A stretch of DNA of 64,000 nucleotides from positions 744,001 through 808,000 of the forward strand of contig NZ_BKCG01000001.1 of the NCBI RefSeq assembly GCF_008974325.1, read 5' to 3'. The number at the start of each line of letters is the position of its first letter. Within the stretch, counting starts at the first letter, position 1. This document shows, one piece after another, positions 24,722 to 35,843 of this stretch. The notes beneath the pieces are model-generated. The model had not been told where the DNA came from and did not search any database. It saw nothing but the letters and a program-made list of their open reading frames with translations. Made by a program: the position numbers and the translations under genes. The DNA is from Patiriisocius marinus (GTDB lineage: Bacteria; Bacteroidota; Bacteroidia; Flavobacteriales; Flavobacteriaceae).

Positions 24722-27700
24722 TTGAAAACCTCTGCTCCATTTCTTATTTATGATGCCGCTGCCGGAAGTGGTAAAACATATACCCTTGTTCGCGAATATT
24801 TAACCCTCTTATTACAACGCGACAAAAACGACTATTTTAATAGCTTGCTCGCACTTACCTTTACTAACAAAGCAGTAAATGAGATGAAAGAGCGAATTGT
24901 AGAAAGCTTAGTTGATTTTTCTGCAGACGAAGCTATTGCCCACCCACCACAAATGATGCTAGATATAGCCGAAATTTTAAAGCGGGACATCCCTTCTATT
25001 CAAAAACATAGTAGAGCTATTTTAAAAACACTCCTGCATAATTATGCCGCATTTAGTGTAGAAACTATTGATAGTTTTAACCACAGATTAATTAGAACGT
25101 TTGCACGAGATTTAAATCTACCGTCAAATTTTGAAGTTGAATTAGACAGTAATGCACTTTTATCTGAAGCAGTTGATAGCCTAATTAGTAAAATTGGAGA
25201 AGATGAGGAAATCACTAAAATACTGATAGAATATGCTATGGAAAAAGCAGATGACGATAAATCCTGGGACATTACAAAGGATATTCTCGACACTGCAAAC
25301 TTACTAACTAAAGAAACTGAAACACCACATCTTGAAAAACTTAAGGGAAAATCTCTTAAAGATTTCAGAGATTTTAAAAAAGACATACAAAAAAAGAAGG
25401 CACAATTAGAATCTGTTATTCTTAAAAAAATTGAGCACACAAAATCAATTCTCGAAACACATAGTTTAAATGAAAAAAGCTTTAGTCGAGGTTCATTTAT
25501 TACCTTTATTAATAGACTAACTCAAGGTGAATATGGCGTAATTGATTACAATGCCGCTTGGATTAACAACATGGGAGAAAAACCTATGTACACTGGAACA
25601 TTTTTAAAATCCAATCCAAATGAAGCGGCAATTATAGATGAAAATGTACCTGTATTTATAGAGCTAGTTCAAGCGTCCAAAGAAATTGTAATCCAAATTC
25701 AATTTTTAACTATGGTACTAAAAAACTTAACACCATTAAGTGTCATTCATTTAGTTGCACAGGAAATTGAACATATTAAAGAGAGTCAAAACATTATTCC
25801 AATACTTCAATTTAATGCTTTAATACACGATGAAATTAAAAACCAACCCGCGCCATTTATTTATGAACGTTTAGGGGAACGATACAAACATTTTTTCATT
25901 GATGAATTTCAAGACACATCGCAAATGCAATGGCAAAATTTAGTGCCATTAATTGACAATACACTTTCACAAAGTGCCTTAAAAAAAGATGGCTCTCTAC
26001 TTTTAGTTGGTGATGTAAAGCAATCTATATATCGCTGGAGAGGTGGAGATCCTGAACAGTTTTTAAGCTTAATTGAAGGAGAAACTATTTTCCCAACACA
26101 TACTGCTGAAATTGAAAACCTCCCTAAAAACTTTAGAAGTTTTGCCGAAATCGTAAACTTTAACAATAAATTTTTTACTTATGCTGCAAAATATTTTGGC
26201 AATCCAAGTCACGAGTCATTATATATTACAGGAAACGAACAAGAAAAAGTCGCTACTCATGAAGGATTTGTAGAACTTTCCTTTTTTGACGAGAAGAAAA
26301 AAGAAGATCGCGGCGCACAATATGCTACTAAAATTATAGAAACTGTAGAAAAACTTTGTTTAAATGGTTTCAACTACAGCGACATTTGTGTGCTTACAAG
26401 ACGTAAAAGCGAAGGTGTGCTTCTTAGCAAAGCACTAATGGATCACGGAATAAATGTAATTTCGAACGAAACGTTATTGCTTCAAAACTCTCCTTTTGTT
26501 CAATGTTTGGTTAACACAATTAAGTTAACAATTCAGCCAGATGATTCAGAAACTAAAGTACAGTTACTTGACTTTTTACACGACCATCTTAATATTTTAG
26601 AAGAAAAGTACACCTTTTTCAAACGTTTACTTGCTGGAGATATGAGTAATTTTACTAATGGACTAAGTGATTTTAATATTCATATTTCAGAAAAGAAAAT
26701 TAACGAACGGTCATTATACGAAAGTATAGAATATCTTGTTTGCGCTTATAACTTAGAGTCGGTTGCAGATGCATACCTATATGGATTTATGGATTTCGTA
26801 TTCGAATATGAACAAAAACCATTAGCAGATAAGCAAGGCTTTCTAGATTACTGGGAACAAAAAAGAGAAAAAGCCTCTGTTGCTATGGGTGAAGGTACCA
26901 ACGGTGTGAAGTTTATGACAATTCATAAATCTAAAGGACTTGAGTTTCCTGTAGTGATTTTCCCTTTTGCCGAAATTAAACTATACGAAGACAGACACGC
27001 ATCAAAATGGGTGAGTGTACCAGATGATTTGAGTACCGTTTTTGACGAAACATTAGTGCCATATAGCAGTAAACTTGAGCAAATGGGAGAAGAAGGTGAG
27101 CAGATGTATCAAACCCACCGCAACACTTTAGAACTCGACAATTTCAATTTGCTATACGTTACCCTTACTCGAGCAGTTGAGCAATTATACATCTTAACAG
27201 AAACTCCTAGTAATTTTAAAGATCACCCCACATCATACAGTCAATTATTTAAACTATTTTTAGTAGAAAACGACTTATGGCAAGAAAGTAAAAGTGAATA
27301 TTCCTTCGGAAATTTTAAAGAGAAACAAAAATTGTCAAAGGAAAATACCCTTGAGGCAATTCACCCAAAATTTATATCTAGTGAACCCTCAACACATGGA
27401 CTACATATAATAACAAGTCCTGCTCAACTATGGGGAACAGTTGCACAAGATGCCATCAACGAAGGTAATTTATTTCACGATACTATGGAACTTATTAAAT
27501 ATCATGGAGACGAAAAACTTATTTTTGAAAAGATGAGACGAAGCGCCACAATACCTGAAGAAAGAATTACGGCTTTAGAAAATGCCGTAAACCAAGTGAT
27601 GACTCATAAAGACATATCTCATTTATTCGAAACTACAACAACTGTAGAAAATGAGCGTGATATTATTACTAAAGAAGGTTTTGTCCTAAGGCCTGATCGA

Positions 27701-27880
27701 TTGAATATTTCAGAAGAAAACAAAAGCATCACTATTGTTGATTATAAAACAGGAGTGCCTAGCTACGATCATGAAGATCAAATAAATGGCTACGCTAATG
27801 CCTTAATAGAAATAGGCTATAAAATAGAAGAGAAAATATTGATTTACACAAACGAAGAAATTGTTGTGAATAAAGTATAA
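24722..27880 (+). CDS. AddA-like UvrD-family helicase/nuclease
   Basis: A 1052-residue protein. The Walker A loop AAGSGKT is at 13-19, Walker [10 protein letters not shown] near 390-400, [15 protein letters not shown] near 430, and motif [15 protein letters not shown] near 730. The C-terminus has a RecB-type nuclease motif (IVDYKTG near 1004). It should unwind and resect double-strand breaks with the AddB-like protein encoded at 30764. The start is a TTG at 24722; an in-frame stop at 24704 leaves no other upstream choice. kbl follows directly. Confidence 0.9.
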   Translation: MKTSAPFLIYDAAAGSGKTYTLVREYLTLLLQRDKNDYFNSLLALTFTNKAVNEMKERIVESLVDFSADEAIAHPPQMMLDIAEILKRDIPSIQKHSRAILKTLLHNYAAFSVETIDSFNHRLIRTFARDLNLPSNFEVELDSNALLSEAVDSLISKIGEDEEITKILIEYAMEKADDDKSWDITKDILDTANLLTKETETPHLEKLKGKSLKDFRDFKKDIQKKKAQLESVILKKIEHTKSILETHSLNEKSFSRGSFITFINRLTQGEYGVIDYNAAWINNMGEKPMYTGTFLKSNPNEAAIIDENVPVFIELVQASKEIVIQIQFLTMVLKNLTPLSVIHLVAQEIEHIKESQNIIPILQFNALIHDEIKNQPAPFIYERLGERYKHFFIDEFQDTSQMQWQNLVPLIDNTLSQSALKKDGSLLLVGDVKQSIYRWRGGDPEQFLSLIEGETIFPTHTAEIENLPKNFRSFAEIVNFNNKFFTYAAKYFGNPSHESLYITGNEQEKVATHEGFVELSFFDEKKKEDRGAQYATKIIETVEKLCLNGFNYSDICVLTRRKSEGVLLSKALMDHGINVISNETLLLQNSPFVQCLVNTIKLTIQPDDSETKVQLLDFLHDHLNILEEKYTFFKRLLAGDMSNFTNGLSDFNIHISEKKINERSLYESIEYLVCAYNLESVADAYLYGFMDFVFEYEQKPLADKQGFLDYWEQKREKASVAMGEGTNGVKFMTIHKSKGLEFPVVIFPFAEIKLYEDRHASKWVSVPDDLSTVFDETLVPYSSKLEQMGEEGEQMYQTHRNTLELDNFNLLYVTLTRAVEQLYILTETPSNFKDHPTSYSQLFKLFLVENDLWQESKSEYSFGNFKEKQKLSKENTLEAIHPKFISSEPSTHGLHIITSPAQLWGTVAQDAINEGNLFHDTMELIKYHGDEKLIFEKMRRSATIPEERITALENAVNQVMTHKDISHLFETTTTVENERDIITKEGFVLRPDRLNISEENKSITIVDYKTGVPSYDHEDQINGYANALIEIGYKIEEKILIYTNEEIVVNKV

Positions 27881-27912
27881 ATTTGACCTTTATAAAAATT
27901 ATAACTACCACT

Positions 27913-29106
27913 ATGTACGGAAAGATACAAGAACATCTACAGAAAGAAATACAAGAAATTAAAGACAACGGACTCTTTAAAAGTGAACGTATTATTACAT
28001 CTCCTCAAGGAGCTGAAATTACTATTAACACTGGAGAAACAGTTATAAATTTTTGTGCAAACAACTATTTAGGATTGTCTTCACATCCAGATGTTATTCA
28101 AGCTGCAAAGGACGCTATGGACACACATGGTTTTGGTATGTCATCTGTTAGGTTTATTTGTGGAACACAAGACATTCATAAAGAACTTGAAGAAAAAATA
28201 GCAAATTATTACCAAACTGAGGACACTATATTATATGCCGCTGCATTTGATGCTAATGGAGGCGTTTTTGAACCATTATTAGGTAAAGAAGATGCAATAA
28301 TTAGTGACTCTTTAAACCACGCTTCTATTATTGACGGAGTTAGACTTTGTAAAGCTGCAAGATATAGATATGCAAATAACAATATGGCTGAATTAGAAGA
28401 GCAATTAATTGCTGCTAATGCTAATGGAGCTCGTTTTAAAATTATTGTTACTGACGGCGTATTCTCAATGGATGGTATTGTTGCCTCTCTAGATGAAATA
28501 TGTGATTTAGCTGATAAGTATGATGCTTTAGTGATGATAGATGAGTGTCACGCAGCAGGATTTATAGGTGAAACAGGAAGAGGGACATTAGAAGAAAAGC
28601 GTGTAATGGGTCGCATAGACATTATTACTGGAACTCTTGGAAAAGCACTTGGTGGTGCTATGGGAGGTTATACAACAGGTAAAAAAGAAATAGTTGAGCT
28701 TTTACGTCAACGTTCTAGACCTTATTTATTTTCAAATTCTTTAGCTCCAGCTATAGTTGGTGCTTCTATTAAAGTTTTTGAAATGTTAGATACAGATACA
28801 ACGCTAAGAGATCAATTAGAAGAAAACACAGCATATTTCAAAAAAGGTATGAAAGATGCAGGCTTTGATATTGTTGATGGTGACTCGGCAATTGTACCCG
28901 TTATGCTATATGATGCTAAGTTATCACAAAATATGGCTAACGAATTACTTAAGGAGGGTATCTATGTAATTGGATTCTTTTATCCAGTAGTACCTAAGGA
29001 TAAAGCTCGTATTAGAGTGCAACTTTCTGCTGCCCATACGAAAGAACACTTAGATAAAGCTATAAATGCATTTATAAAAGTAGGTAAGAAACTAGAAGTT
29101 ATTTAA
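27913..29106 (+). CDS. kbl: Glycine C-acetyltransferase (2-amino-3-ketobutyrate CoA ligase)
   Basis: A 397-residue PLP enzyme, within one residue of the E. coli length. It cleaves 2-amino-3-ketobutyrate with CoA to glycine and acetyl-CoA in threonine breakdown. The PLP Lys is K244 in [13 protein letters not shown]; the DECHAAGF stretch carries the PLP-binding Asp and His. The start is the ATG at 27913, giving [12 protein letters not shown]; an earlier TTG at 27883 adds residues that relatives lack. No threonine dehydrogenase gene is adjacent. Confidence 0.95.
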   Translation: MYGKIQEHLQKEIQEIKDNGLFKSERIITSPQGAEITINTGETVINFCANNYLGLSSHPDVIQAAKDAMDTHGFGMSSVRFICGTQDIHKELEEKIANYYQTEDTILYAAAFDANGGVFEPLLGKEDAIISDSLNHASIIDGVRLCKAARYRYANNNMAELEEQLIAANANGARFKIIVTDGVFSMDGIVASLDEICDLADKYDALVMIDECHAAGFIGETGRGTLEEKRVMGRIDIITGTLGKALGGAMGGYTTGKKEIVELLRQRSRPYLFSNSLAPAIVGASIKVFEMLDTDTTLRDQLEENTAYFKKGMKDAGFDIVDGDSAIVPVMLYDAKLSQNMANELLKEGIYVIGFFYPVVPKDKARIRVQLSAAHTKEHLDKAINAFIKVGKKLEVI

Positions 29107-29170
29107 GTAACTTAGTAGTATATAATTGGCGTCAGCCTTTGTATTTAATAAAATTTTAATAGATTTGCTT

Positions 29171-29200
29171 TTGTTAATAAACTTTAACAACTTACTTTTG
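29171..29200 (+). promoter_or_regulatory. Promoter of the OmpA-family gene
   Basis: TTG (29171-29173), a 19-base spacer, then TACTTTTG (29193-29200). It is the best full match to the Bacteroidota promoter in the window, fitting a highly expressed outer membrane protein. Confidence 0.8.
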
Positions 29201-29234
29201 CTTCAATTAACACTTAAAAATTAAACAATCGAAT

Positions 29235-30701
29235 ATGAAACATCTTAACAGTATTTTAGTTGCTGCCCTAGTATTTCTAGTAGTGGGCGTAGCCAATGCT
29301 CAAGACGAGAACAACCCTTGGGCTATCGAGGTAGGTATCAACGCAGTTGATACATTCCCTACAGGTCTTAGAGACGGCCAAAATTCTTCAGACCTTCAAA
29401 ACGGAGAGCTTTTTGAGGAATATTTTAACGTAAATGACCACTGGAACATTCTTCCTTCAGTGTCTAAATTATCTGTTGGACGCTACATTGGTAGTGGTTT
29501 CTCTTTTACAGGTGTAGGTACAATTAACAGAATTGAAAAGTTCGGTGATGTTCCAGCTCAAGAAATTGCTACAGATGCTGTAGATGTAAACGGTGTAGCT
29601 GTTGCTGGTAGTGCACTTTACAGCGGTACAGAATTAACTTACTACGGCTTAGATGGTCAAATTACATATAGCTTAAGAGATTTAATCAACGGTCCTGGTG
29701 GATGGTTTGATCCTTCTATCGGTATTGGTGGGGGTTATACTTGGATTGATGACATAGGATTTGGTACTGCAAACGGAATTGCTGGTGTTAAATTTTGGTT
29801 AGCTGAAAACTTAGCTTTCAACTTACAGTCTACTTACAAGCACGCATTCGAAGATTACGGAGTAAAGCACTTCCAACATTCTGCAGGTGTATTATTTAAG
29901 TTTGGTGGAAAAGATACTGACGGTGACGGAGTATACGATGTTAATGATGAATGTCCTGAAACTCCAGGTTTAGCTCAATTTAATGGTTGTCCTGATACAG
30001 ATTTAGATGGAATCGAAGACAGACAAGATGCTTGTCCTAACACTCCTGGTGTTGCTGAATTCAACGGTTGTCCTGATACTGATGGTGATGGTATTGCTGA
30101 TCCACAAGATGCTTGTCCTACAATCGCAGGTCTTGCTTCAATGAATGGTTGTCCAGATGCTGACGGTGATGGTATCACTGATGCTGATGATGCTTGTCCT
30201 AACGAAGCTGGTCCTAAAGCTAACAATGGTTGTCCTTGGGCAGACACTGATGGTGATGGTATATTAGACAAAGATGATAAATGTCCTAATGAAGTAGGTG
30301 TTGCTAGCAACAATGGTTGTCCAGAAGCTGCTCCTCAAGTTACTGTTGAAATCATCAAGCAATTAAATGATTACTCTAAAACTATTTTATTCGATACAGG
30401 AAAATCTACTATCCGTCAAGAGTCTTACGGAGTACTTCAAAATATCGCTGATATTATGAAAGAATATCCTGATGCTTCTTTCTTAATTGAAGGTCATACA
30501 GATAGCCAAGGTAGCGAAGCTACTAATAACAAATTATCTAATAACAGAGCTGCATCTGTAAGAACTTACTTAACTACAATTGGAATGTCTGCTAACAGAT
30601 TATCTTCAATTGGTTACGGTGAAAGTCGTCCAATCGCTGACAATAAAACGAAAGCTGGAAGACAACAAAACAGACGTGTTGAAATTTCTTTAAGAAAATA
30701 A
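29235..30701 (+). CDS. OmpA-family outer membrane protein with TSP3 repeats
   Basis: A 488-residue outer membrane protein. The signal peptide ends at ANAQ (residue 23), residues of about 25-225 form a beta-barrel, and 227-363 are five to six calcium-binding thrombospondin type 3 repeats (DTDGDGxxDxxDxCP...NGCP). Residues of about 370-488 are the OmpA peptidoglycan-binding domain ([15 protein letters not shown], then [10 protein letters not shown] and [10 protein letters not shown]). It links the outer membrane to the wall. The gene has its own strong promoter and terminator. Confidence 0.95.
   Translation: MKHLNSILVAALVFLVVGVANAQDENNPWAIEVGINAVDTFPTGLRDGQNSSDLQNGELFEEYFNVNDHWNILPSVSKLSVGRYIGSGFSFTGVGTINRIEKFGDVPAQEIATDAVDVNGVAVAGSALYSGTELTYYGLDGQITYSLRDLINGPGGWFDPSIGIGGGYTWIDDIGFGTANGIAGVKFWLAENLAFNLQSTYKHAFEDYGVKHFQHSAGVLFKFGGKDTDGDGVYDVNDECPETPGLAQFNGCPDTDLDGIEDRQDACPNTPGVAEFNGCPDTDGDGIADPQDACPTIAGLASMNGCPDADGDGITDADDACPNEAGPKANNGCPWADTDGDGILDKDDKCPNEVGVASNNGCPEAAPQVTVEIIKQLNDYSKTILFDTGKSTIRQESYGVLQNIADIMKEYPDASFLIEGHTDSQGSEATNNKLSNNRAASVRTYLTTIGMSANRLSSIGYGESRPIADNKTKAGRQQNRRVEISLRK
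29911..30330 (+). repeat. TSP3 calcium-binding repeat coding region
   Basis: Five to six units of about 26-28 codons, each with a DxDxDGxxD core and a closing NGCP. They form the rigid stalk between the barrel and the OmpA domain. Confidence 0.85.
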
Positions 30702-30722
30702 GCACTTCAAATATATATTTAG

Positions 30723-30754
30723 AAAAGCCTCCTTATTAAGGAGGCTTTTTTTAT
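30723..30754 (+). terminator. Terminator after the OmpA-family gene
   Basis: A 12-base-pair stem (AAAAGCCTCCTT with AAGGAGGCTTTT, three-base loop) and a T-run. The T-run also overlaps the possible -7 element of the next gene. Confidence 0.93.
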
Positions 30755-30763
30755 TTTTAGGTT

Positions 30764-33484
30764 ATGATATCTTTTCTCGAGGAAACTCTCAAACACCTAA
30801 AAAACAAGCACGAAGATCTAGCTGATCTTACGTTAATTCTTCCTAGTAAAAGAGCTGGAGGTTTTATTAAGAATTATCTTAAGCAAAAAGCTGACACTAC
30901 ATTTTTAGCTCCTAAAATAATTAGTATTGAAACGTTCATTGAACAGATTGCTAATTTAAAAATTGTCGATAATACATCGCTTCTATTTAAAAGTTATGAA
31001 GCATATCTAACCATCGATAGTATTCAAGAAAAAGAATCATTTGAAAGCTATAGTGGCTGGGCAAGTACACTTTTGGGAGACTTCAATGAAATAGATAGAT
31101 ACCTTCTAGATACTACTCCATTTTTCAATTATTTAGGAGACATACAAGAAATAAATCACTGGTATGTAAAAGATGAAAAAACAGAATTAATAAAAAACTA
31201 CTTGTCATTTTGGAATAGTTTAAACGAGTTTTATAATTGTTTGAGCTCATCTCTTTTAAAGGATGATTTAGGGTATCAAGGATTGGTTTATAGAAAAGCT
31301 GCTGAAGATGTTGAACATTATTTAGAGGCAAGTCCCAGTAAAAAACATGTATTTATAGGTTTCAATGCATTAAATACTGCTGAACAAACTATTGTTCAGG
31401 AACTATTAGAAAATGAAAATAATGAGATTATTTGGGATATAGATGCATACTTTTTAGATGATTACCAACACAGTGCAAGCATGTTTCTTAGAGCTTATAG
31501 AAAGGACTGGAAACATTATAAAGAGCATCCATTCAATTTTGTAGGTAATACATTTGAAAAACCTAAAAACATAAATATAGTTTCTGCTCAAAAAAATATC
31601 GACCAACTAAAACATGTTGGAGATATTTTAGCAAATTCAAGTAAAGAAATATTAGACAAGACTGCTATTGTATTAGCTGATGAATCATTACTCATTCCAC
31701 TATTACACTCATTACCTCCCAATATAGAAAATGTAAATATTACGATGGGAGTCCCTTTAAAACATACTCCAGCGGCTAGATTTTTTGAACTCTTACTAGA
31801 AGTTCAAAGTAAAAAACTACCACACTACTACTATAAAGATGTTATAGGACTTTTAAGACACCCTTTGGCTTCTTTATTAATTCCAGCGTCACAAACTATT
31901 ATTACGTCATTACACAAAGACAATACAACCCACTTAGATGTAACGGAACTTCTTAAAAAGGCAGATGAAAGCTCAAAAGAAATATTGAAACTTTGTTTTA
32001 GACCTTGGAAAACAAATAATGAGGCAATTTCATCTTGTGTTCAAATAATTGATATCGCTAAAAATATTAAAGAGATTAGTGAATTACAGTCCTTAGCTTT
32101 ATTTGAAGTACATACTATATTCATTAAAATTTCGGCTTTGCAAGAACGATATGCATATTTAGAAAGCCTTAAAACAGTTACATCTTTATACTCCGAATTA
32201 ATAGATAGTACTACACTAGATTATCAAGGTGATGCCTACCAAGGTTTACAAATTATGGGGGTGCTAGAGTCGAGAGTCTTAGATTTCGAAAATATTATCA
32301 TCACCTCAGTAAACGAAGGAACGCTTCCTGCGGGTAAATCAAACGCTTCATTTATCACCTATGATTTGAAATCACAATACAAACTGCCTCGTTATACTGA
32401 GAAAGACGCTATATATACCTACCACTTTACACATCTCATTCAAAGAGCAAAAAACATAACTCTGCTTTACAATACACAGTCTGAAGGATTAAATACCGGA
32501 GAAAAAAGTAGATTTATAACACAACTAGAAACTGCTCCCTGCAAAGGACATAACTATTCTTACTCAGTGCTTGCTCCTGAAATTAAACTAAAACCTACTA
32601 CTTTAAAAACTTATGAAAAGTCACCCGCGGTTTTAGAGAGATTAAAAGAAATTGCAAGAAATGGGTTTTCTCCTTCATCATTAACATCCTATGTGAGAAA
32701 TCCAATTGATTTTTACTACCGAAAGGTATTAGAAATTAAAGATCTTGATGAGGTTGAGGAAACCGTTGCCGCTAATACCATGGGAACCATTGTTCACAAC
32801 GCACTTGAAAACCTATATCAACCATTCATAAACAAATTTCTAACTATTGAAGGGCTAAAATCAACAAAGAAATTAATTGAAAAAGAGGTAATTAAACAGT
32901 TTAAAAATGAATTTAATGGTGGAGATTTTAGTAAAGGTAAAAACCTGTTAATTTTCGAAGTTGCGAAACAATACATCGCTAATTTCATCAACTTTGAAAT
33001 ACAAGAACTTACTAACGGTCAATCTATTAAAATAGTACAACTAGAGCAACGTATGGAAATAGCCCTCGATGTTCCACATTTAGGGTACCCAGTAAAACTA
33101 GGAGGAACTGTTGACCGTGTAGATTTGTATAACGGCCAATTGAGAATCATAGATTACAAGACAGGTAAAGTAGATCAAAAAAACGTGACTATTACAGAGT
33201 GGGAATCGCTAAATGACACTTATGACCAAAGTAAAGCATATCAAGTATTAGCTTACGCATCGATGTACTTTAACAAACAAGAATTCGAAAATGCTACTGC
33301 AGGAATAATATCATTCAAAAACTTAAAAAGTGGCTTTATTCCTTTTGGAACAAAAGCATCTTCTAGGGGTAAAATTGACACGCTGATATCAACCGATGTA
33401 CTAACAAAATTTAAAAAACAGTTAATTTTATTAATTGCCGAAATATGCAATCCTGAAATACCCTTTATAGAAAAAGAAATATGA
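30764..33484 (+). CDS. AddB-like PD-(D/E)XK nuclease
   Basis: A 906-residue protein with an inactivated-helicase-like N-terminus (LTLILPSKRAGGFIKNYL) and a C-terminal RecB-family nuclease domain (RNGFSPSSLTSYVRNPIDFY, then IIDYKTGKVD near 794). It is the likely partner of the AddA-like protein at 24722 in break resection, although kbl and ompA lie between them. It ends in a 4-base ATGA overlap with the hydrolase gene. The possible -7 element TATTTTTA sits 4 bases before its ATG. Confidence 0.88.
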   Translation: MISFLEETLKHLKNKHEDLADLTLILPSKRAGGFIKNYLKQKADTTFLAPKIISIETFIEQIANLKIVDNTSLLFKSYEAYLTIDSIQEKESFESYSGWASTLLGDFNEIDRYLLDTTPFFNYLGDIQEINHWYVKDEKTELIKNYLSFWNSLNEFYNCLSSSLLKDDLGYQGLVYRKAAEDVEHYLEASPSKKHVFIGFNALNTAEQTIVQELLENENNEIIWDIDAYFLDDYQHSASMFLRAYRKDWKHYKEHPFNFVGNTFEKPKNINIVSAQKNIDQLKHVGDILANSSKEILDKTAIVLADESLLIPLLHSLPPNIENVNITMGVPLKHTPAARFFELLLEVQSKKLPHYYYKDVIGLLRHPLASLLIPASQTIITSLHKDNTTHLDVTELLKKADESSKEILKLCFRPWKTNNEAISSCVQIIDIAKNIKEISELQSLALFEVHTIFIKISALQERYAYLESLKTVTSLYSELIDSTTLDYQGDAYQGLQIMGVLESRVLDFENIIITSVNEGTLPAGKSNASFITYDLKSQYKLPRYTEKDAIYTYHFTHLIQRAKNITLLYNTQSEGLNTGEKSRFITQLETAPCKGHNYSYSVLAPEIKLKPTTLKTYEKSPAVLERLKEIARNGFSPSSLTSYVRNPIDFYYRKVLEIKDLDEVEETVAANTMGTIVHNALENLYQPFINKFLTIEGLKSTKKLIEKEVIKQFKNEFNGGDFSKGKNLLIFEVAKQYIANFINFEIQELTNGQSIKIVQLEQRMEIALDVPHLGYPVKLGGTVDRVDLYNGQLRIIDYKTGKVDQKNVTITEWESLNDTYDQSKAYQVLAYASMYFNKQEFENATAGIISFKNLKSGFIPFGTKASSRGKIDTLISTDVLTKFKKQLILLIAEICNPEIPFIEKEI

Positions 33485-34323
33485 TAATAACTAAAAATAA
33501 TGTTTTAAAGGAAGGCCTTAAACCCATTCTATTCGATTGTTTTTATACTGAAACTCAAATACCAAAACCTATCGTATTATTTTGTCACGGATATAAAGGT
33601 TTTAAAGACTGGGGAGCTTGGGATCTAGTAGCCAAGTCATTTGCTGAAGCTGGATGCTTTTTTGTAAAATTTAATTTTTCGCACAATGGCGCAACACTAA
33701 AAAATCCAGAAAAATTTAATGATTTAGAAGCTTTCGCTAAAAACAACTACTCACTAGAACTAGAAGATTTAGATAGAGTTATTACCTTTTTAAGAACTTC
33801 TAAAAAATACGAAGGCGAAGCTAATATTAAAAACATTTCAGTAATAGGCCACAGCCGTGGAGGTGGTATCGCACTTATAAAAGCCGAAGAAGACTCACGA
33901 ATTTCAAAGGTTATTACTTGGGCTGGAGTTAGTGATTATAAGTCAAGATTCAATAAAGGAACAGAGATGTTTCAACAATGGAAAAAAACCGGAAGGTTTT
34001 ATGTGAAGAATGGCAGAACAAATCAACAAATGCCACACGACTGGCAGTTTTACACAAACTTTATCGACAACGAAGACCAACTTACAATAAGTAGAGCAGC
34101 TAAAGCAATTGATAAACCTTGGTTAATAATTCATGGAGACAATGACTTTTCCGTAAAAATTAAAGAAGCACAGAATCTTCACAATTGGAATAAGAATAGT
34201 GAATTGGTTATTATCAATAACTCAAATCACGTGTTTGGCGCCAGCCATCCTTGGAACGAAAATGTACTTCCAAATCATTTAAAAGAAGTGGTTCATAAAA
34301 CAATCTCCTTTATTAAAAAGTAA
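33481..34323 (+). CDS. Alpha/beta hydrolase
   Basis: A 280-residue serine hydrolase. The oxyanion region is VLFCHGYKGFKDWG, the nucleophile elbow GHSRGGG has Ser125, the acid is probably in IHGDNDFSV, and the His in NSNHVFG. This is the prolyl-peptidase or dienelactone hydrolase-like group; no signal peptide is seen. Substrate is unknown. It overlaps the nuclease gene by 4 bases, so it is translationally coupled to it. A terminator follows. Confidence 0.88.
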   Translation: MIITKNNVLKEGLKPILFDCFYTETQIPKPIVLFCHGYKGFKDWGAWDLVAKSFAEAGCFFVKFNFSHNGATLKNPEKFNDLEAFAKNNYSLELEDLDRVITFLRTSKKYEGEANIKNISVIGHSRGGGIALIKAEEDSRISKVITWAGVSDYKSRFNKGTEMFQQWKKTGRFYVKNGRTNQQMPHDWQFYTNFIDNEDQLTISRAAKAIDKPWLIIHGDNDFSVKIKEAQNLHNWNKNSELVIINNSNHVFGASHPWNENVLPNHLKEVVHKTISFIKK

Positions 34324-34342
34324 TAGAGGTTTATCGAAAAAG

Positions 34343-34383
34343 AAAAGAGGACAAATCAATACTTATTGGTTTGTCCTCTTTTT
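34343..34383 (+). terminator. Terminator between the hydrolase and Usp genes
   Basis: An 18-base-pair stem with one T-G pair (AAAAGAGGACAAATCAAT with ATTGGTTTGTCCTCTTTT) followed by T. It sits between convergent genes and could serve both. Confidence 0.9.
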
Positions 34384-34411
34384 ATATAATAGCGTATTCG
34401 CTGTTAAAATA

Positions 34412-35209
34412 TTATTTATCCTGAACTCCTAATACAAGAAGTGGCTTTGAAGTATAAAATTCTTCTTTAAGGATTACATTCTTCTCCCATAATTTATTAA
34501 AGAAACCTCTTTTACGACGTACAACGCAAATCATATCTGGATTCATTTGTTGAAAATGTTCTACAATTCCTTGGAATGTAGTTGCATTCTCAGTTTTCAA
34601 ATAAGACTTTTTAATTTTTAGAAGCTTATTACTCACCTCTAACATTTCAGGAGTACTTTGAGGTGTTTCTACGTGAAGAATATTTAAATCCATATTAAAC
34701 TTTTCTACTAAAGTTGTCAATGGTTCAAGATTACTTTTCTTTTTAAATTGGCCATTTTTAAAAGCCATCATTACATATTTTGGAATCGAAAATACTTCCC
34801 CTTCTGGCACAACAAGTACAGGTACATTTGTGTTTTTAATTAATTTACCAGAAGTCTTACCTAAATAAACCTCATCACGAACACTATTGCTACGTGGCGA
34901 AATCACCATTAAATCTACGGGTATATGTTTGTTAAAACGTTTTACTCCCTCAACAACATCCCCTTTAATTGGGTGCGATACAACAGTAACATCTTTAGTG
35001 TCCACAGCCGCCATAACCTCAGCAATACGGTTTTGTGAATCCTCTTTCATGATAGCGTTTACCTTAGTGAGACCACCTACTTTAGAGACTTCTTTAAAAA
35101 TCGAAATCACATACACATTTGCATCTACCTCTTTCGCAAGGTCAATAGCATATTGTAAATTACTAACTGCACTTTTTGACGAACCAACTGGAACTAAAAT
35201 ATTTTTCAT
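34412..35209 (-). CDS. Universal stress protein, tandem UspA domains
   Basis: A 265-residue protein with two Usp-type domains. The first starts MKNILVPVGSS and ends with the signature-like GKTSGKLIKNTNVPVLVVP. The second (about 145-265) is less conserved and lacks a clear nucleotide-binding Gly loop. Such double-domain proteins are common in Bacteroidota stress responses; the partner is unknown. It is divergent from the GNAT gene, with 44 bases between. Confidence 0.9.
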   Translation of the reverse strand: MKNILVPVGSSKSAVSNLQYAIDLAKEVDANVYVISIFKEVSKVGGLTKVNAIMKEDSQNRIAEVMAAVDTKDVTVVSHPIKGDVVEGVKRFNKHIPVDLMVISPRSNSVRDEVYLGKTSGKLIKNTNVPVLVVPEGEVFSIPKYVMMAFKNGQFKKKSNLEPLTTLVEKFNMDLNILHVETPQSTPEMLEVSNKLLKIKKSYLKTENATTFQGIVEHFQQMNPDMICVVRRKRGFFNKLWEKNVILKEEFYTSKPLLVLGVQDK

Positions 35210-35253
35210 ATCAAATAACTATCTTTAAACTGCTACAAAATTAGTTTATATAA

Positions 35254-35772
35254 ATGATACGCAATGCGAAACCTTCAGAAATTGATAAAATTATTACAAT
35301 TACTCGTGCTTGTGCAAAGAGCTTGATTGAACAAAACATCTATCAATGGAATGAATACTACCCAAATAAAGCAGCATTTGAAACCGATTTAAAAAATAAT
35401 GAACTCTATGTACTTGTAGCTGATGAAGAATTAGGCAAAGCCGAAACTTTAATAGGTTGTATAACTATTTCTACAATTAAAGATAACGAATACAATGAAA
35501 TTGATTGGCTAACTGAGGATGGTCTTAACTACTACATTCATCGTTTAGCTATACACCCAAAAAACCAACGAAAAGGACACGCAAAGCAGTTGATGGATTT
35601 TGCTGAAAATTTCGCTAAGCAACAAAAAGCTACATCCCTTAGGCTAGACACCTTTAGTTTAAATACTGCTAATCAAAAATTTTATGAAAAACGTAGTTAC
35701 AAACGTTTGGGAACTATTTATTTTCCAAAACAAAGTGAGGCTCCATTTTACTGTTATGAGCTAATATTATAA
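35254..35772 (+). CDS. GNAT-family N-acetyltransferase
   Basis: A 172-residue acetyltransferase. The acetyl-CoA loop reads IHPKNQRKGHAKQLMDFA, preceded by the strand HRLAI and followed by TSLRLDTFSLN with a terminal FYEKRSYKRLG motif. The acceptor is unknown; the small-molecule or protein-N-terminus group is most likely. The MATE gene follows after 71 bases with its own promoter. Confidence 0.92.
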   Translation: MIRNAKPSEIDKIITITRACAKSLIEQNIYQWNEYYPNKAAFETDLKNNELYVLVADEELGKAETLIGCITISTIKDNEYNEIDWLTEDGLNYYIHRLAIHPKNQRKGHAKQLMDFAENFAKQQKATSLRLDTFSLNTANQKFYEKRSYKRLGTIYFPKQSEAPFYCYELIL

Positions 35773-35827
35773 TAGAATTCAGAAGTCAATAATGGTTTTA
35801 TTAAGCTATAATTAATTTTTCAAAGTG

Positions 35828-35835
35828 TAGCTTTG
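35828..35835 (+). promoter_or_regulatory. -7 element TAGCTTTG of the MATE transporter gene
   Basis: A full TAnnTTTG match ending 8 bases before the ATG, so the leader would be only a few bases long. Confidence 0.5.
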
Positions 35836-35843
35836 CAACACCA

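Noticed and set aside
29911-30330. Regular repeats in the OmpA gene as a possible CRISPR-like array
   Set aside because: They are in-frame coding repeats with a DxDxDG core, that is TSP3 protein repeats.
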